Origin: an uncultured Chromatiaceae bacterium
GTDB lineage: Bacteria; Pseudomonadota; Gammaproteobacteria; Enterobacterales; Alteromonadaceae
Assembly: GCA_937978655.1 (NCBI GenBank)
Contig: CALJUX010000013.1
Coordinates: forward strand, 30,607-94,606
Direction of reading: 5' to 3'
DNA: 64,000 nt
The position numbers and the translations under genes are program-made. Shown here in pieces: positions 1-11,769 of this stretch (positions within the stretch are counted from its first letter, which is position 1; each line of letters starts with the position of its first letter). The notes below the pieces were generated by a model, which made no database searches, was not told the origin of the DNA, and worked only from the letters and a program-made list of their open reading frames with translations.

Positions 1-16
1 ATATTTCTTTTGCCAT
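1..16 (-). CDS. nusA: NusA, first five codons only (runs off the window)
   Basis: Only the start is in the window: on the minus strand an ATG at 16 opens a frame reading M-A-K-E-I, the usual N-terminus of the transcription termination/antitermination factor NusA. An AGAGG-like ribosome binding site lies a few bases upstream. The rimP-nusA order is conserved in gammaproteobacteria, which is the main support for the call. The remainder lies beyond position 1. Confidence 0.75.
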
Positions 17-45
17 GATTTCTGCCTCTAGAGCCGTGATTCTTG

Positions 46-501
46 TCAGAACACCGGAACTACGTTTGCTTTATCTACATTATCCATAAGCAAACGATAT
101 GGTTTGCCATCCACTTCGATGACCAGCATGTCATCTTCAATTGCGTTGAGGATCCCTTTGAAACGACGGCGGCCATCTTGTGGGATTGCCAGTTTGACTT
201 CAATTTTTTGTCCGACAACCTTGGCAAAATGCTCAGGCGTAAACAAAGGACGATCCAGACCCGGAGATGAAACCTCCAGGTTGTATTCGTTGGGAATTGG
301 GTCTTCGACATCAAGGATGGCGCTGACTTCACGGCTGATCAGCGCACAGTGGTCAACATTAACCCCGTCCGGATGATCAATAAATAAACGCAGGGTGGAA
401 TGCCGTCCCGCGGCCATGAACTCGATGCCCAGCAGTTCAAAGCCATTGGCTGCAACTGTGGGTGCCAACAGCTCAGTTAAACGCTGTTCTTGTTTAGTCA
501 A
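46..501 (-). CDS. rimP: Ribosome maturation factor RimP
   Basis: RimP helps mature the 30S ribosomal subunit in the cytoplasm. The 151-residue product has the family hallmarks: an N-terminal GFELLGIEF segment, the central NLEVSSPGLDRPL motif and a C-terminal SH3-like domain ending KANVVPVF. I place the start at a TTG (501) because GGAGG sits 5-6 bases before it and the protein then begins MTKQEQRL, matching homologues; an ATG 51 bases further upstream opens the same frame but adds a non-homologous leader and has no good ribosome binding site. It precedes nusA by 29 bases, as in the conserved rimP-nusA-infB operon. Confidence 0.95.
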   Translation of the reverse strand: MTKQEQRLTELLAPTVAANGFELLGIEFMAAGRHSTLRLFIDHPDGVNVDHCALISREVSAILDVEDPIPNEYNLEVSSPGLDRPLFTPEHFAKVVGQKIEVKLAIPQDGRRRFKGILNAIEDDMLVIEVDGKPYRLLMDNVDKANVVPVF

Positions 502-562
502 AGAGACCTCCGGAAATAAAAAAAGGGCATATAGCCCAGAATAGTAGTACAACGTTACCCCA

Positions 563-594
563 GATATAAAAACGCCCCGACAGATCGGGGCGAC
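563..594 (-). terminator. Rho-independent terminator after the tRNA-fMet gene
   Basis: On the minus strand an 8-bp GC-rich stem (CGCCCCGA / TCGGGGCG, plus positions 573-592) with a 4-base loop is followed by TTTTTA. It lies between tRNA-fMet and rimP, so it probably ends the secG-tRNA transcript. Confidence 0.8.
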
Positions 595-714
595 TTTACA
601 CCGGTAAAACAGGATATCGCCAATCCCGTTTTAAATCTGGTTGCGAACTGAAGGAAGACCTTACGGTTCGCGACAACGATTGCATCTTATGGAAATAATC
701 ATTGTCGGTGAAAG

Positions 715-791
<77 letters not shown>

Positions 792-910
792 TCCGTAACT
801 GGCGTGCATTATATAGTGGAGACCACTGTATCGCAACATATTGTTTTGCAGTGTACTGGCTGAGTTTCACTGCTTCATCACCGTCACTGACCAACGGCGA
901 TGACAAGAAT

Positions 911-994
911 TGGTGCCGAGAGCGGGACTCGAACCCGCATGCCTAGGGCACTACCACCTCAAGGTAGCGTGTATACCAATTTCACCATCTCGGC
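911..994 (-). tRNA. tRNA-Leu (GAG)
   Basis: An 84-base class II tRNA with encoded CCA. The acceptor stem GCCGAGA/TCTCGGC is fully paired, the anticodon stem-loop is CTACC-TTGAGGT-GGTAG giving anticodon GAG, and there is a long variable arm and a GGTTCGAGTCC T-arm. It lies 25 bases downstream of secG on the same strand, matching the secG-leuU arrangement of E. coli. Confidence 0.96.
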
Positions 995-1019
995 TTTATT
1001 CTGAGGGATATCCGAAGGC

Positions 1020-1364
1020 TTAGTTGCCGACCGGAATATCTTTAGATGCTTCTTTTTTCTCTTCAGGCTTTACTGGTGCAACTTCTGCAGCAGCCGGCGC
1101 TGTAATGTTTTCAAATTCAGATTTTTTCTGAATGTGTGTCGTATTGTAGTTACCTAAAATCAGGCTCAACACGAAAAATAACACGGCTAACACACTGGTA
1201 GAGCGGGTCAGGAAATTGCCGCGACCAGCAGAACCAAAAATCGTTGCTGAAGCGCCAGCGCCAAATGATGCGCCCATATCAGCACCCTTACCATGTTGGA
1301 TAAGGACCAAACCGATAATGGCCAGTGCAACGATTGCGTATAATACGATAATGATTTCGTACAT
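1020..1364 (-). CDS. secG: Preprotein translocase subunit SecG
   Basis: SecG is a small inner-membrane subunit of the SecYEG protein export channel. The 114-residue product starts MYEIIIVLYAIVALAIIGLV (first membrane helix), then has the conserved QHGKGADMG...FGAGAS motif and the FGSAGRGNFL(T)R segment before a second membrane helix at about residues 53-73. The C-terminus is rich in Lys, Glu, Ala and Pro. The start at 1364 is chosen because the longer reading frame overlaps tpiA and is not SecG-like. The tpiA stop lies 2 bases upstream, so translation is probably coupled. Confidence 0.96.
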   Translation of the reverse strand: MYEIIIVLYAIVALAIIGLVLIQHGKGADMGASFGAGASATIFGSAGRGNFLTRSTSVLAVLFFVLSLILGNYNTTHIQKKSEFENITAPAAAEVAPVKPEEKKEASKDIPVGN

Positions 1365-1366
1365 CT

Positions 1367-2107
1367 CTATTCCTTTGCCATCAGGCAAATTGCAGCAAAC
1401 TCTGCTGGTTTTAAACTGGCGCCACCGACCAAAGCACCATCGATGTCTGGCTGGCTGAACAGCGTTTGCCAATTTTCAGCATTGACACTGCCACCGTATA
1501 AAATTCTTAGCTTCGCCGCAGCTTGCTTGTCGATACGCGCCAAGTGCTGCCTGATAAATGCATGCACTTGCTGCGCTTGCTCAGGCGTCGCTGTCAGCCC
1601 TGTGCCAATAGCCCAAACGGGTTCATATGCAATGACAGACTGGGCCAATAATTCAGGGTGCGCAGCATACACTGCATCCAAATGCTGTGCAAGAACCCAC
1701 ATGGTTTTTTCTTGCTGCCTTTCGGATAAAGTCTCGCCAAAACAAATAATTGGCGTCACGCCAGCCTTAATTGCCTGCTGAGCTTTCAGCAAAACCGTCG
1801 CGTCTGTCTCACCATACAAACTTCTGCGTTCGCTGTGCCCGAGGATCACATAGTCGGCTCCGACGGCGCGAATCATATCAGCACTTATTTCACCTGTGAA
1901 GGCACCAGCCTTCTCACTGCTGGTATTTTGAGCGCCAAGGCAATATTTTGTTGATTTTGGAAAGTCAGCCAGAAATATTACAGGGGGACAGATCAGAATT
2001 TCATGAGAACAGTCGAGACTTTGCAGCATCGCGGCAGTGGCCTGAACCAGCTCACGGTTCCCATTCATCTTCCAGTTTGCAGCGATAAGCGGACGGCGAA
2101 ATGTCAT
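1367..2107 (-). CDS. tpiA: Triosephosphate isomerase
   Basis: This glycolytic TIM-barrel enzyme interconverts dihydroxyacetone phosphate and glyceraldehyde 3-phosphate in the cytoplasm. The 246-residue length is normal. Catalytic residues are visible: Lys13 in NWKMN, His91 in ILGHSERR, and Glu162 in YEPVWAIGTG, followed by the phosphate-binding LYGGSV and GGASL loops. It is the first gene of a tpiA-secG unit, an arrangement common in gammaproteobacteria. Confidence 0.98.
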   Translation of the reverse strand: MTFRRPLIAANWKMNGNRELVQATAAMLQSLDCSHEILICPPVIFLADFPKSTKYCLGAQNTSSEKAGAFTGEISADMIRAVGADYVILGHSERRSLYGETDATVLLKAQQAIKAGVTPIICFGETLSERQQEKTMWVLAQHLDAVYAAHPELLAQSVIAYEPVWAIGTGLTATPEQAQQVHAFIRQHLARIDKQAAAKLRILYGGSVNAENWQTLFSQPDIDGALVGGASLKPAEFAAICLMAKE

Positions 2108-2169
2108 GCGGACTCCCCTGTTTAAGCCGGCGCGATCTTAACCAACATCGTTGCTGCAGACAAGCAAAA

Positions 2170-2203
2170 GCCGAAAAAAACCTGGCTGCAGATTTTTTTC
2201 GGC
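2170..2203. terminator. Inverted repeat between glmM and tpiA, possible terminator
   Basis: An 11-bp perfect inverted repeat (GCCGAAAAAAA / TTTTTTTCGGC) surrounds a 12-base loop. It lies 90 bases past the glmM stop and 63 bases before the tpiA start. The A/T-rich stem with flanking GGC could terminate glmM transcription but it is not a classic GC stem plus U-tract. Confidence 0.45.
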
Positions 2204-2258
2204 CTGAACATTTACCAGACTACGCACCGAGTATTTGGCAGATCTAACACTGCCTAGA

Positions 2259-3593
2259 CTAGCTCGCCAATTTGACAGCGGCAGCGATACGCTCAGCGTA
2301 TTCCTGTACCTGCGTCTGTTCTCTTCCTTCGACCATTACACGGATCAACGGCTCAGTACCTGATTTACGGATCAATACCCGCCCCTGGCCGTGCAATTCC
2401 GCCTCAACATGAGCAATCACTTCTTTAACATGCATGTTGTCCAGTGGTGCTGAGCCTTTTTCGAACTTCACATTCACCAACACTTGCGGCATTTTGGTCA
2501 TGCCGTGGCTCAGTTCTGCCAGGCTCAGACCTGTATCCATCATCGCTGCCAACACCTGTAATGAGGCAACTATGCCATCGCCAGTACCGGTGTGATCAAG
2601 ATTAATGACATGACCGGAGTTTTCGCCGCCAATGCGCCAGCCTTTTTCCTGTAAAAGTTCCATCACATAACGGTCACCGACTTTGCTGCGAACAAATGGA
2701 ATATCAAGCTCGGCCAAAGCCAGCTCCAGGCCCATATTGCTCATCAGCGTGCCCACGACTCCACCGGTCAGGCGACCGCGTTGTTTCGCGGAGCGGGCAA
2801 TCATATAAATAATTTCGTCGCCATCAATCTGCCGACCCATGTGGTCGACCATCATCACGCGATCACCATCGCCATCATAGGCAATGCCCAAATCGGCGCC
2901 GAGTTCCACGACCGTTTTTTGCAAATCGTCGGTATGAGTCGCACCACACTTTTCATTAATATTCAGGCCATTCGGCGTACAGGCGATGGTATGAACGTCG
3001 GCGCCGAGCTCGCGAAACACATTAGGCGCTATGTGGTAGGTCGCACCATTGGCACAGTCCAACACGATTTTATAACCGCTCAGCGACATATGGTTGGGCA
3101 AATGACTTTTACAAAACTCGATATAGCGGCCTGAGGCATCGTCAATACGCTGCGCTTTGCCAAGTTTTTCAGAAGACTCACAGACCATCGGCTGTTCCAG
3201 CTCCGCTTCGATCGCCAGTTCAATGTCGTCTGCCAGCTTACTGCCGTCCCCGGAGAAAAACTTGATGCCATTATCATAATAAGGGTTATGTGACGCACTG
3301 ATCACAATACCGGCTTCGGCCCGGAAGGTATGGGTCAGGTAAGAGACTGCAGGTGTTGGCATTGGCCCCAATAACCGCACATCGATACCGGCAGAGATCA
3401 GCCCGGCTTCAAGCGCAGTTTCCAGCAGGTAACCTGAAATGCGGGTATCTTTGCCAATCAGAACTTTACGCGTACCACGTTGCGACAATACCCGGCCGGC
3501 TGCCCAGCCTAATTTCATTGCAAATTCCGGTGTGATTGGAAATTCGCCAACCCGGCCCCGTACCCCATCAGTCCCAAAAAACTTCCTGCTCAT
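2259..3593 (-). CDS. glmM: Phosphoglucosamine mutase
   Basis: GlmM converts glucosamine-6-phosphate to glucosamine-1-phosphate, the step before GlmU in UDP-GlcNAc synthesis. The 444-residue protein has the four-domain phosphohexomutase layout: N-terminal FGTDGVRG, the phosphoserine loop ISASHNP (Ser101), the Mg2+-binding DGDGDR loop near residue 243, the sugar-specificity GGENSGH loop, and the C-terminal phosphate-binding RKSGTEPLIRVMVEG. Its start overlaps the folP stop by 4 bases, and the folP-glmM pair follows ftsH as in E. coli. Confidence 0.98.
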   Translation of the reverse strand: MSRKFFGTDGVRGRVGEFPITPEFAMKLGWAAGRVLSQRGTRKVLIGKDTRISGYLLETALEAGLISAGIDVRLLGPMPTPAVSYLTHTFRAEAGIVISASHNPYYDNGIKFFSGDGSKLADDIELAIEAELEQPMVCESSEKLGKAQRIDDASGRYIEFCKSHLPNHMSLSGYKIVLDCANGATYHIAPNVFRELGADVHTIACTPNGLNINEKCGATHTDDLQKTVVELGADLGIAYDGDGDRVMMVDHMGRQIDGDEIIYMIARSAKQRGRLTGGVVGTLMSNMGLELALAELDIPFVRSKVGDRYVMELLQEKGWRIGGENSGHVINLDHTGTGDGIVASLQVLAAMMDTGLSLAELSHGMTKMPQVLVNVKFEKGSAPLDNMHVKEVIAHVEAELHGQGRVLIRKSGTEPLIRVMVEGREQTQVQEYAERIAAAVKLAS

Positions 3594-4432
3594 TGAATTA
3601 CTCCAGATTTGGTCGCGGCAACTATCGCTAATGCGTCTGCCGTTTCTGTTACATCGTGGACACGTATAATCTGTGCCCCTTGCATGGCGGCTATTGTGGC
3701 ACAGGCAATACTGCCTGCCAAACGTTCTGATACGTCCCGCTTAAGTAGCTGTCCAATCATTGACTTACGCGACATTCCGGCCAATACCGGGTAGCCCGTT
3801 GCAATAAAATCCGCTAACGCGGCCAACAGCTGATAGTTGTGACTGAGGCTCTTACCAAAGCCAAAACCCGGGTCAAGGATGATTTGTGACGCGGGGATGC
3901 CGGCGTGCCGGCATTGCTCTGCCCGCTCGCTTAACCATTGCAGAACGTCACTGACGACATCCTGATATACCGGCTGATGCTGCATTGACCTGGGTTGCCC
4001 CTGCATATGCATCAGACAGACCGGCAATCGACTGGCAACCGCCACCTCCAGTGCGCCTTCTTCCTGCAAGGACCGCACGTCATTGAGAATATCTGCGCCA
4101 GCAAGTGCCGCCTGCCGCATCACTTCGGCTTTACTGGTATCGACAGAAATCACCAGGTCAGGAAATTGTCGACGTATTGCACTTACCACCGGGATCACAC
4201 GTTGTAATTCAGTATCAAGGTCAACATCTGCGGCACCGGGGCGGGTTGACTCTCCCCCGACGTCAATAATATCAGCTCCTGCAGCAACCAGCTCTGCCAC
4301 TCTGGCCAGACACGCGGCTTCGCCGCTGAAACGGCCGCCATCAGAAAAAGAATCAGGGGTAACATTCAGGATCGCCATTAACCGGCTTTGAGATAAATCC
4401 AGCCGGCGCTGGCGGGGTAACAATAATTCCAT
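3590..4432 (-). CDS. folP: Dihydropteroate synthase
   Basis: FolP condenses 6-hydroxymethyl-dihydropterin pyrophosphate with p-aminobenzoate to make dihydropteroate in folate synthesis; it is the sulfonamide target. The 280-residue TIM barrel shows NVTPDSFSDGG, DVGGESTRPGA, SVDTSKAEV, ILNDV, LDPGFGFGKS and GMSRKS motifs, with the terminal RVHDV. Length and motifs agree with a functional chromosomal enzyme. It overlaps glmM by 4 bases, implying translational coupling. Confidence 0.98.
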   Translation of the reverse strand: MELLLPRQRRLDLSQSRLMAILNVTPDSFSDGGRFSGEAACLARVAELVAAGADIIDVGGESTRPGAADVDLDTELQRVIPVVSAIRRQFPDLVISVDTSKAEVMRQAALAGADILNDVRSLQEEGALEVAVASRLPVCLMHMQGQPRSMQHQPVYQDVVSDVLQWLSERAEQCRHAGIPASQIILDPGFGFGKSLSHNYQLLAALADFIATGYPVLAGMSRKSMIGQLLKRDVSERLAGSIACATIAAMQGAQIIRVHDVTETADALAIVAATKSGVIQ

Positions 4433-4447
4433 CAGGACTCCAAACAG

Positions 4448-4471
4448 AAAACCCCGGCGGACCGGGGTTTT
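4448..4471. terminator. Hairpin between ftsH and folP
   Basis: A 10-bp stem (AAAACCCCGG / CCGGGGTTTT) with a CGGA loop lies between the ftsH stop and the folP start. On the minus strand the run of T after the stem is only four bases, so it may be a leaky terminator that lowers folP-glmM expression relative to ftsH. Confidence 0.6.
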
Positions 4472-4488
4472 ATTTTTATAACGCTGAA

Positions 4489-6417
4489 TTAACTGCCGTG
4501 GCTTTCGCTCGGTGTCGCATCTGCGCCAGTCGTTGCAGTGGCTGTTGCACCACCAGAGCCAGGCGCTTCAGGCTTTTTGTCCTTAGGCTCCCAGTGCTCC
4601 GGCGGCCGCACTTCGCGACGGGCCATTAAATCATCAATTTGTTTTGCATCGATGGTTTCGTATTGCATCAGGCAATCTTTCATCGCGTGCAGGATATCCA
4701 TGTTCTCTTCAATCAGCTGTTTTGCCCGCACATAGTTACGGTCAATAAATTCGCGGATCTCCTGATCGATAAGTTTCACGGTATCTTCAGACATATGCTT
4801 GTTTTTGGTCACTGAGCGGCCGAGGAACACTTCACCTTCTTCTTCGGCGTACAGCAACGGACCCAGTTTTTCTGAGAACCCCCACTGTGTGACCATCTTA
4901 CGTGCCAGATTAGTCGCCCGTTCAATGTCATTAGAAGCACCGGTACTGACCGCTTCAGAGCCGTAAATCAACTCTTCTGCGATACGGCCACCAAACAAGG
5001 AACTGATCATGCTCTCTAAGAAACGTTTTGAATGGCTGTGGCGGTCCTGCTCCGGCAAGTACATAGTCACACCGAGCGCGCGGCCACGTGGAATAATACT
5101 GACTTTGTACACCGGGTCATGTTCCGGCACCAGGCGCCCGACAATGGCGTGGCCGGCTTCATGATAGGCCGTCATCTCTTTTTCTTTCTCTGTCATGACC
5201 ATAGAGCGCCGCTCTGTGCCCATCAGGATTTTGTCTTTGGCTTTCTCAAACTCGTCCATCGACACAACACGACGATTGTTGCGCGCAGCAAACAACGCGG
5301 CTTCGTTAACCAGGTTCGCCAAATCGGCACCTGAGAACCCAGGCGTGCCACGGGCAATCAAGGAAGCATCCACACCATCGCCCAATGGCACTTTGCGCAT
5401 ATGCACTTTCAGAATCTGTTCACGGCCACGCACATCCGGTAAACCAACCACGACCTGGCGGTCAAACCGACCCGGACGTAATAATGCCGGGTCCAGTACG
5501 TCTGGTCTGTTAGTGGCGGCGATGACAATAATGCCCTCGTTACCATCAAAACCATCCATTTCTACCAGCATCTGGTTCAGCGTTTGCTCACGCTCGTCAT
5601 GACCACCGCCAAGACCTGCGCCACGCTGACGACCGACTGCATCAATTTCGTCGATAAAGATGATACAAGGTGCAGCTTTCTTCGCTTGTTCAAACATATC
5701 ACGCACGCGGCTGGCACCGACACCAACAAACATCTCGACAAAATCCGAACCGGAAATGGTGAAAAACGGCACTTTTGCTTCGCCGGCAATCGCCTTGGCT
5801 AACAGAGTTTTACCTGTACCCGGTGGGCCTACCATCAGCACGCCTTTTGGAATACGGCCGCCAAGTTTCTGGAAGCGTGACGGATCTTTTAAGTAATCCA
5901 CCAGCTCAGTGACTTCTTCTTTGGCTTCGTCACAACCGGCAACATCGGCAAAGGTCGTTTTGATCTGGTCTTCACCCATCAGGCGGGCACGGCTCTTACC
6001 AAAGGACATCGCGCCTTTGCCACCGCCGCCCTGCATCTGGCGCATGAAAAATATCCACACACCAATTAACAGTAACATTGGGAACCAGGAGATGAAAATC
6101 TGCCCAAGCAGGCTGGTTTCTTCTGGTTTCACGCCGCTCGAATCGACGTTGTTTTTGATCAGGTCATCCAGCAGTTTTTCGTCATAACCGCCAGGGATTG
6201 TTGTTTCAATACGCTGACCGTCTTTGCGGACAGCACGGACTACACCACCACGGTCCACCTGGACTTCACGGATTTGTCCCTGATTTACATCATTGATGAA
6301 CTGGGTATAGCTTGTACTTCTGTCTGACCGGTCGGCCGGACTGAAGCTGTTGAACATCGTCATCAGTACGACGGCGATCACCAGCCACACCATCAAATTC
6401 TTTGCCATGTCGCTCAA
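4489..6417 (-). CDS. ftsH: ATP-dependent zinc metalloprotease FtsH
   Basis: FtsH is a hexameric inner-membrane AAA+ protease that degrades RpoH, LpxC and damaged membrane proteins. The 642-residue product has two membrane helices (about 6-24 and 103-124) flanking a periplasmic domain, Walker A GPPGTGKT (about 198-205), Walker B IIFIDEIDAVGRQRG, the second region of homology with GRFDRQ, and the zinc site HEAGH near residue 420. The TTG start at 6417 (MSDMAKNL) is preferred because a GAGG lies 8 bases upstream; an in-frame ATG at 6408 is the alternative. The tail is Gly/Ala/Thr-rich. It follows rlmE in one operon. Confidence 0.98.
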   Translation of the reverse strand: MSDMAKNLMVWLVIAVVLMTMFNSFSPADRSDRSTSYTQFINDVNQGQIREVQVDRGGVVRAVRKDGQRIETTIPGGYDEKLLDDLIKNNVDSSGVKPEETSLLGQIFISWFPMLLLIGVWIFFMRQMQGGGGKGAMSFGKSRARLMGEDQIKTTFADVAGCDEAKEEVTELVDYLKDPSRFQKLGGRIPKGVLMVGPPGTGKTLLAKAIAGEAKVPFFTISGSDFVEMFVGVGASRVRDMFEQAKKAAPCIIFIDEIDAVGRQRGAGLGGGHDEREQTLNQMLVEMDGFDGNEGIIVIAATNRPDVLDPALLRPGRFDRQVVVGLPDVRGREQILKVHMRKVPLGDGVDASLIARGTPGFSGADLANLVNEAALFAARNNRRVVSMDEFEKAKDKILMGTERRSMVMTEKEKEMTAYHEAGHAIVGRLVPEHDPVYKVSIIPRGRALGVTMYLPEQDRHSHSKRFLESMISSLFGGRIAEELIYGSEAVSTGASNDIERATNLARKMVTQWGFSEKLGPLLYAEEEGEVFLGRSVTKNKHMSEDTVKLIDQEIREFIDRNYVRAKQLIEENMDILHAMKDCLMQYETIDAKQIDDLMARREVRPPEHWEPKDKKPEAPGSGGATATATTGADATPSESHGS

Positions 6418-6461
6418 GGAAATAACCTCTTATTACCAGAATTGCTTCTGTTGCTACTTTA

Positions 6462-7091
6462 CTAGAGTTTGAAACCCGTCGCCACGATATATGTCTCGCT
6501 GGAACGGGCGCGGGACGAATCGGGCTTGCGGATCCGTACATTGGTAAATACGTCACGGACCTGCTGGACAAAGGTTTCGAAGCCCTCGCCATGGAACACT
6601 TTGACGACAAAACTACCGTTTTTCTTCAGTACTTTGTTACACATATCCAATGCCAGCTCCACCAGATACATGCTGCGGCTCTGGTCGACGGTGGCGTTGC
6701 CACTCATGTTCGGCGCCATATCTGACAGCACCACATCTACGTTACGGCCATCAATCCGGCCTAACAAGGCCTCCAGCACTGCATCTTCGCGAAAATCGCC
6801 CTGCAGGAAGGCGACACCAGCCAATGGGTCCATCGGCAGTATGTCACAGGCAATCACGATGCCTTCCTGACCGACTAACTCAGCCGCTAACTGCGACCAA
6901 CTGCCCGGTGCAGAGCCCAAATCTACGACTGTCATGCCGGTTTTGATCAATTTATCTTTTTGCTGGATCTCTTCGAGCTTAAATGAAGCCCGGGACCGCA
7001 AACCCAGTTTTTGTGCCTTATGCACAAAAGGATCGGACACATGCTCCTGCAGCCAACGGCTGGAACTGGCCGAGCGCTTTTTCTTTGTCAT
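6462..7091 (-). CDS. rlmE: 23S rRNA (uridine-2'-O-)-methyltransferase RlmE (FtsJ/RrmJ)
   Basis: RlmE methylates the 2'-O of U2552 in the 23S rRNA A-loop during 50S assembly. The 209-residue length equals the E. coli protein. It shows the SAM-binding motif VVDLGSAPGSWSQ and the catalytic K-D-K-E signature: an N-terminal Lys in the RASFKL segment, Asp in VVLSDMAPNMSG, and Lys in FVVKVFHGEGF. The start at 7091 is chosen since AAGAG lies 7-8 bases before it; a longer frame adds ten non-homologous residues. It leads the rlmE-ftsH heat-shock operon and has an RpoH-type promoter upstream. Confidence 0.97.
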   Translation of the reverse strand: MTKKKRSASSSRWLQEHVSDPFVHKAQKLGLRSRASFKLEEIQQKDKLIKTGMTVVDLGSAPGSWSQLAAELVGQEGIVIACDILPMDPLAGVAFLQGDFREDAVLEALLGRIDGRNVDVVLSDMAPNMSGNATVDQSRSMYLVELALDMCNKVLKKNGSFVVKVFHGEGFETFVQQVRDVFTNVRIRKPDSSRARSSETYIVATGFKL

Positions 7092-7120
7092 GGAAACACT
7101 CTTAATTGGTCTTCCCTGCA

Positions 7121-7149
7121 AGATGGCGGTACAATGCCGCTATTTCAAG
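7121..7149 (-). promoter_or_regulatory. RpoH (sigma-32) promoter of rlmE-ftsH
   Basis: On the minus strand CTTGAAA (plus 7143-7149), a 14-base spacer and CGCCATCT (plus 7121-7128) match the sigma-32 consensus CTTGAAA-N13/14-CCCCATnT at all but one informative position. It ends 30 bases before the rlmE start codon. The homologous E. coli operon is known to be sigma-32 controlled. Confidence 0.8.
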
Positions 7150-7174
7150 CTTTCCAAACGGAAAAAATCATTTT

Positions 7175-7471
7175 ATGAGTCTTACAAATAAACAAAAGCA
7201 ATTTTTAAAAGCCAAAGCCCATGAGCTGAAACCAGTGATCCTGCTGGGCGGCAACGGTCTGACCGAAGGTGTGATGGCCGAAGTGGACTTGGCATTGGAA
7301 CATCATGAGCTGATTAAAGTCAAAGTGCCAAGTATTGATCGGGAAGAAAAGCTCGCTGTGATGGATGCCATTGTGCGTGAAGCGAAGGCCGATAAAGTTC
7401 AGGTCATTGGCCATATTCTGGTGCTGTACCGCGCTGCTAAAGAGAAAAAATTACAGCTGCCACGCGGCTGA
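7175..7471 (+). CDS. yhbY: YhbY-type ribosome assembly RNA-binding protein (CRM domain)
   Basis: This 98-residue single-domain CRM protein associates with pre-50S particles. It shows the family pattern LTNKQKQFLKAKAHELKPV, the GxxG loop (LLGGNGLTEGV), HELIKVKV, and a C-terminal GHILVLYR segment. The start at 7175 gives MSLTNKQ, matching homologues. It is divergent from rlmE across 83 bases, as in E. coli. Confidence 0.95.
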   Translation: MSLTNKQKQFLKAKAHELKPVILLGGNGLTEGVMAEVDLALEHHELIKVKVPSIDREEKLAVMDAIVREAKADKVQVIGHILVLYRAAKEKKLQLPRG

Positions 7472-7482
7472 GCCCTGCATTT

Positions 7483-7917
7483 TCAGCCAGTTTTCTGTTC
7501 ATCCGACAGAGCTCTGGCAGCTAAAAAGCCCGCACTGACAAGGTTATTGCGGGCTTCCTGCTCCGAATTAGCCCTTTGTCGGACTAAAGAAGGCGGCATC
7601 TCAACTGCCGTTGCCTTCAGAAACTGCCAGCCAATCACATGATCTGCGGGTAACAACGCCACTACATGCGCCAGCTGATGCTGCACACACCACGTCGAGT
7701 TGTCCGCCACTCCGGCAAAAATTTCATTTGGACTGGTCTGCCACTCCCGCACGTCCAGCACTAACGCCCAGGGCTGACCGAGAATAGGTTGCACCGTAGC
7801 GCGAAAATCAGCGATGTAATCGGCAATGTCCCTGATGGTCCAGACACCGATAGCCCGCACCCACAGTGTGCGCTGCTCCAGTTTCAACCGATATGCCGGC
7901 TCTGCATTTTTCATCAC
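7483..7917 (-). CDS. Unknown conserved-looking protein, 144 residues
   Basis: I do not recognise a characterised family. The protein is soluble, without signal peptide or membrane segment. It begins MMKNAEPAYRLKLEQRTLWVRAIGVW, continues with alternating strands and helices, and has a VLDVREWQTSPNE segment that resembles the pattern of STAS/SpoIIAA-like folds (strand, then a D-x-R loop); that comparison is only suggestive. It is convergent with yhbY (11-base gap) and is separated from greA by a terminator, so it is likely monocistronic with its own promoter. Confidence 0.7.
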   Translation of the reverse strand: MMKNAEPAYRLKLEQRTLWVRAIGVWTIRDIADYIADFRATVQPILGQPWALVLDVREWQTSPNEIFAGVADNSTWCVQHQLAHVVALLPADHVIGWQFLKATAVEMPPSLVRQRANSEQEARNNLVSAGFLAARALSDEQKTG

Positions 7918-8007
7918 ATACTCCAGAACAGGTTGTGATTGAGTATCGTCAGGTGGTACTGCGCACCATCACACAATTAAACCATAAGCCGGACTGAATA
8001 AAACGAC

Positions 8008-8032
8008 AAAAGCGGCCGAGGCCGCTTTTTTA
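8008..8032. terminator. Terminator downstream of greA
   Basis: A 10-bp stem AAAAGCGGCC / GGCCGCTTTT with a 2-base loop lies 25 bases past the greA stop. The plus strand has a six-base T run after the stem, the minus strand TTTTG; it can act in both directions. Confidence 0.7.
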
Positions 8033-8056
8033 GGTCATTTCAAGACTAAAGTCGTA

Positions 8057-8529
8057 TCAAAGATACTGCACGTCAGTGATTTCAAACTCCACCACACCAG
8101 AAGGCGTGGTGATATTCACCACATCATCCTGAGTTTTGCCAATCAGGCCACGGGCAATGGGCGAATTCACCGAAATCAGATTGTTTTTAATATCTGCTTC
8201 GTCATCACCAACGATTTTGTAGGTGACTTCTTCCTCTGAATCCAGATTCAGAATGGTCACCGTCGAGCCAAAAATCACTTTGCCATTGTTGGCCAGCTTA
8301 CTGATATCGATGATCTGCGCGTTCGACAGTTTACCTTCGATATCCTGAATACGGCCTTCACAAAACCCTTGTGCCTCACGGGCGGCATGGTATTCCGCAT
8401 TTTCTTTCAGATCACCATGCTCACGCGCTTCGGCAATGGCTTCGATAATCGCCGGCCGCTTCACAGTTTTCAGTTCATGCAGTTCATCGCGCAGACGCTG
8501 TGCGCCCTGAACTGTCATCGGGATTTGAC

Positions 8530-8533
<4 letters not shown>
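8057..8533 (-). CDS. greA: Transcription elongation factor GreA
   Basis: GreA rescues backtracked RNA polymerase by stimulating transcript cleavage through its secondary channel. The 158-residue protein has an N-terminal coiled coil with the acidic tip (HGDLKENAEYHAARE, including the conserved D/E pair) and a C-terminal FKBP-like domain (FGSTVTILN...SPIARGLIGK). Its start overlaps the carB stop by 4 bases, so it is the last gene of a carA-carB-greA operon, an arrangement described in Pseudomonas and other gammaproteobacteria. Confidence 0.97.
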
Positions 8534-11751
<3,218 letters not shown>

Positions 11752-11769
11752 AGCTCTGTCAATCCTGGC

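Noticed and set aside
502..552. Longer RimP N-terminus from the upstream ATG
   Set aside because: The extra residues are not homologous and the strong GGAGG serves the TTG at 501.
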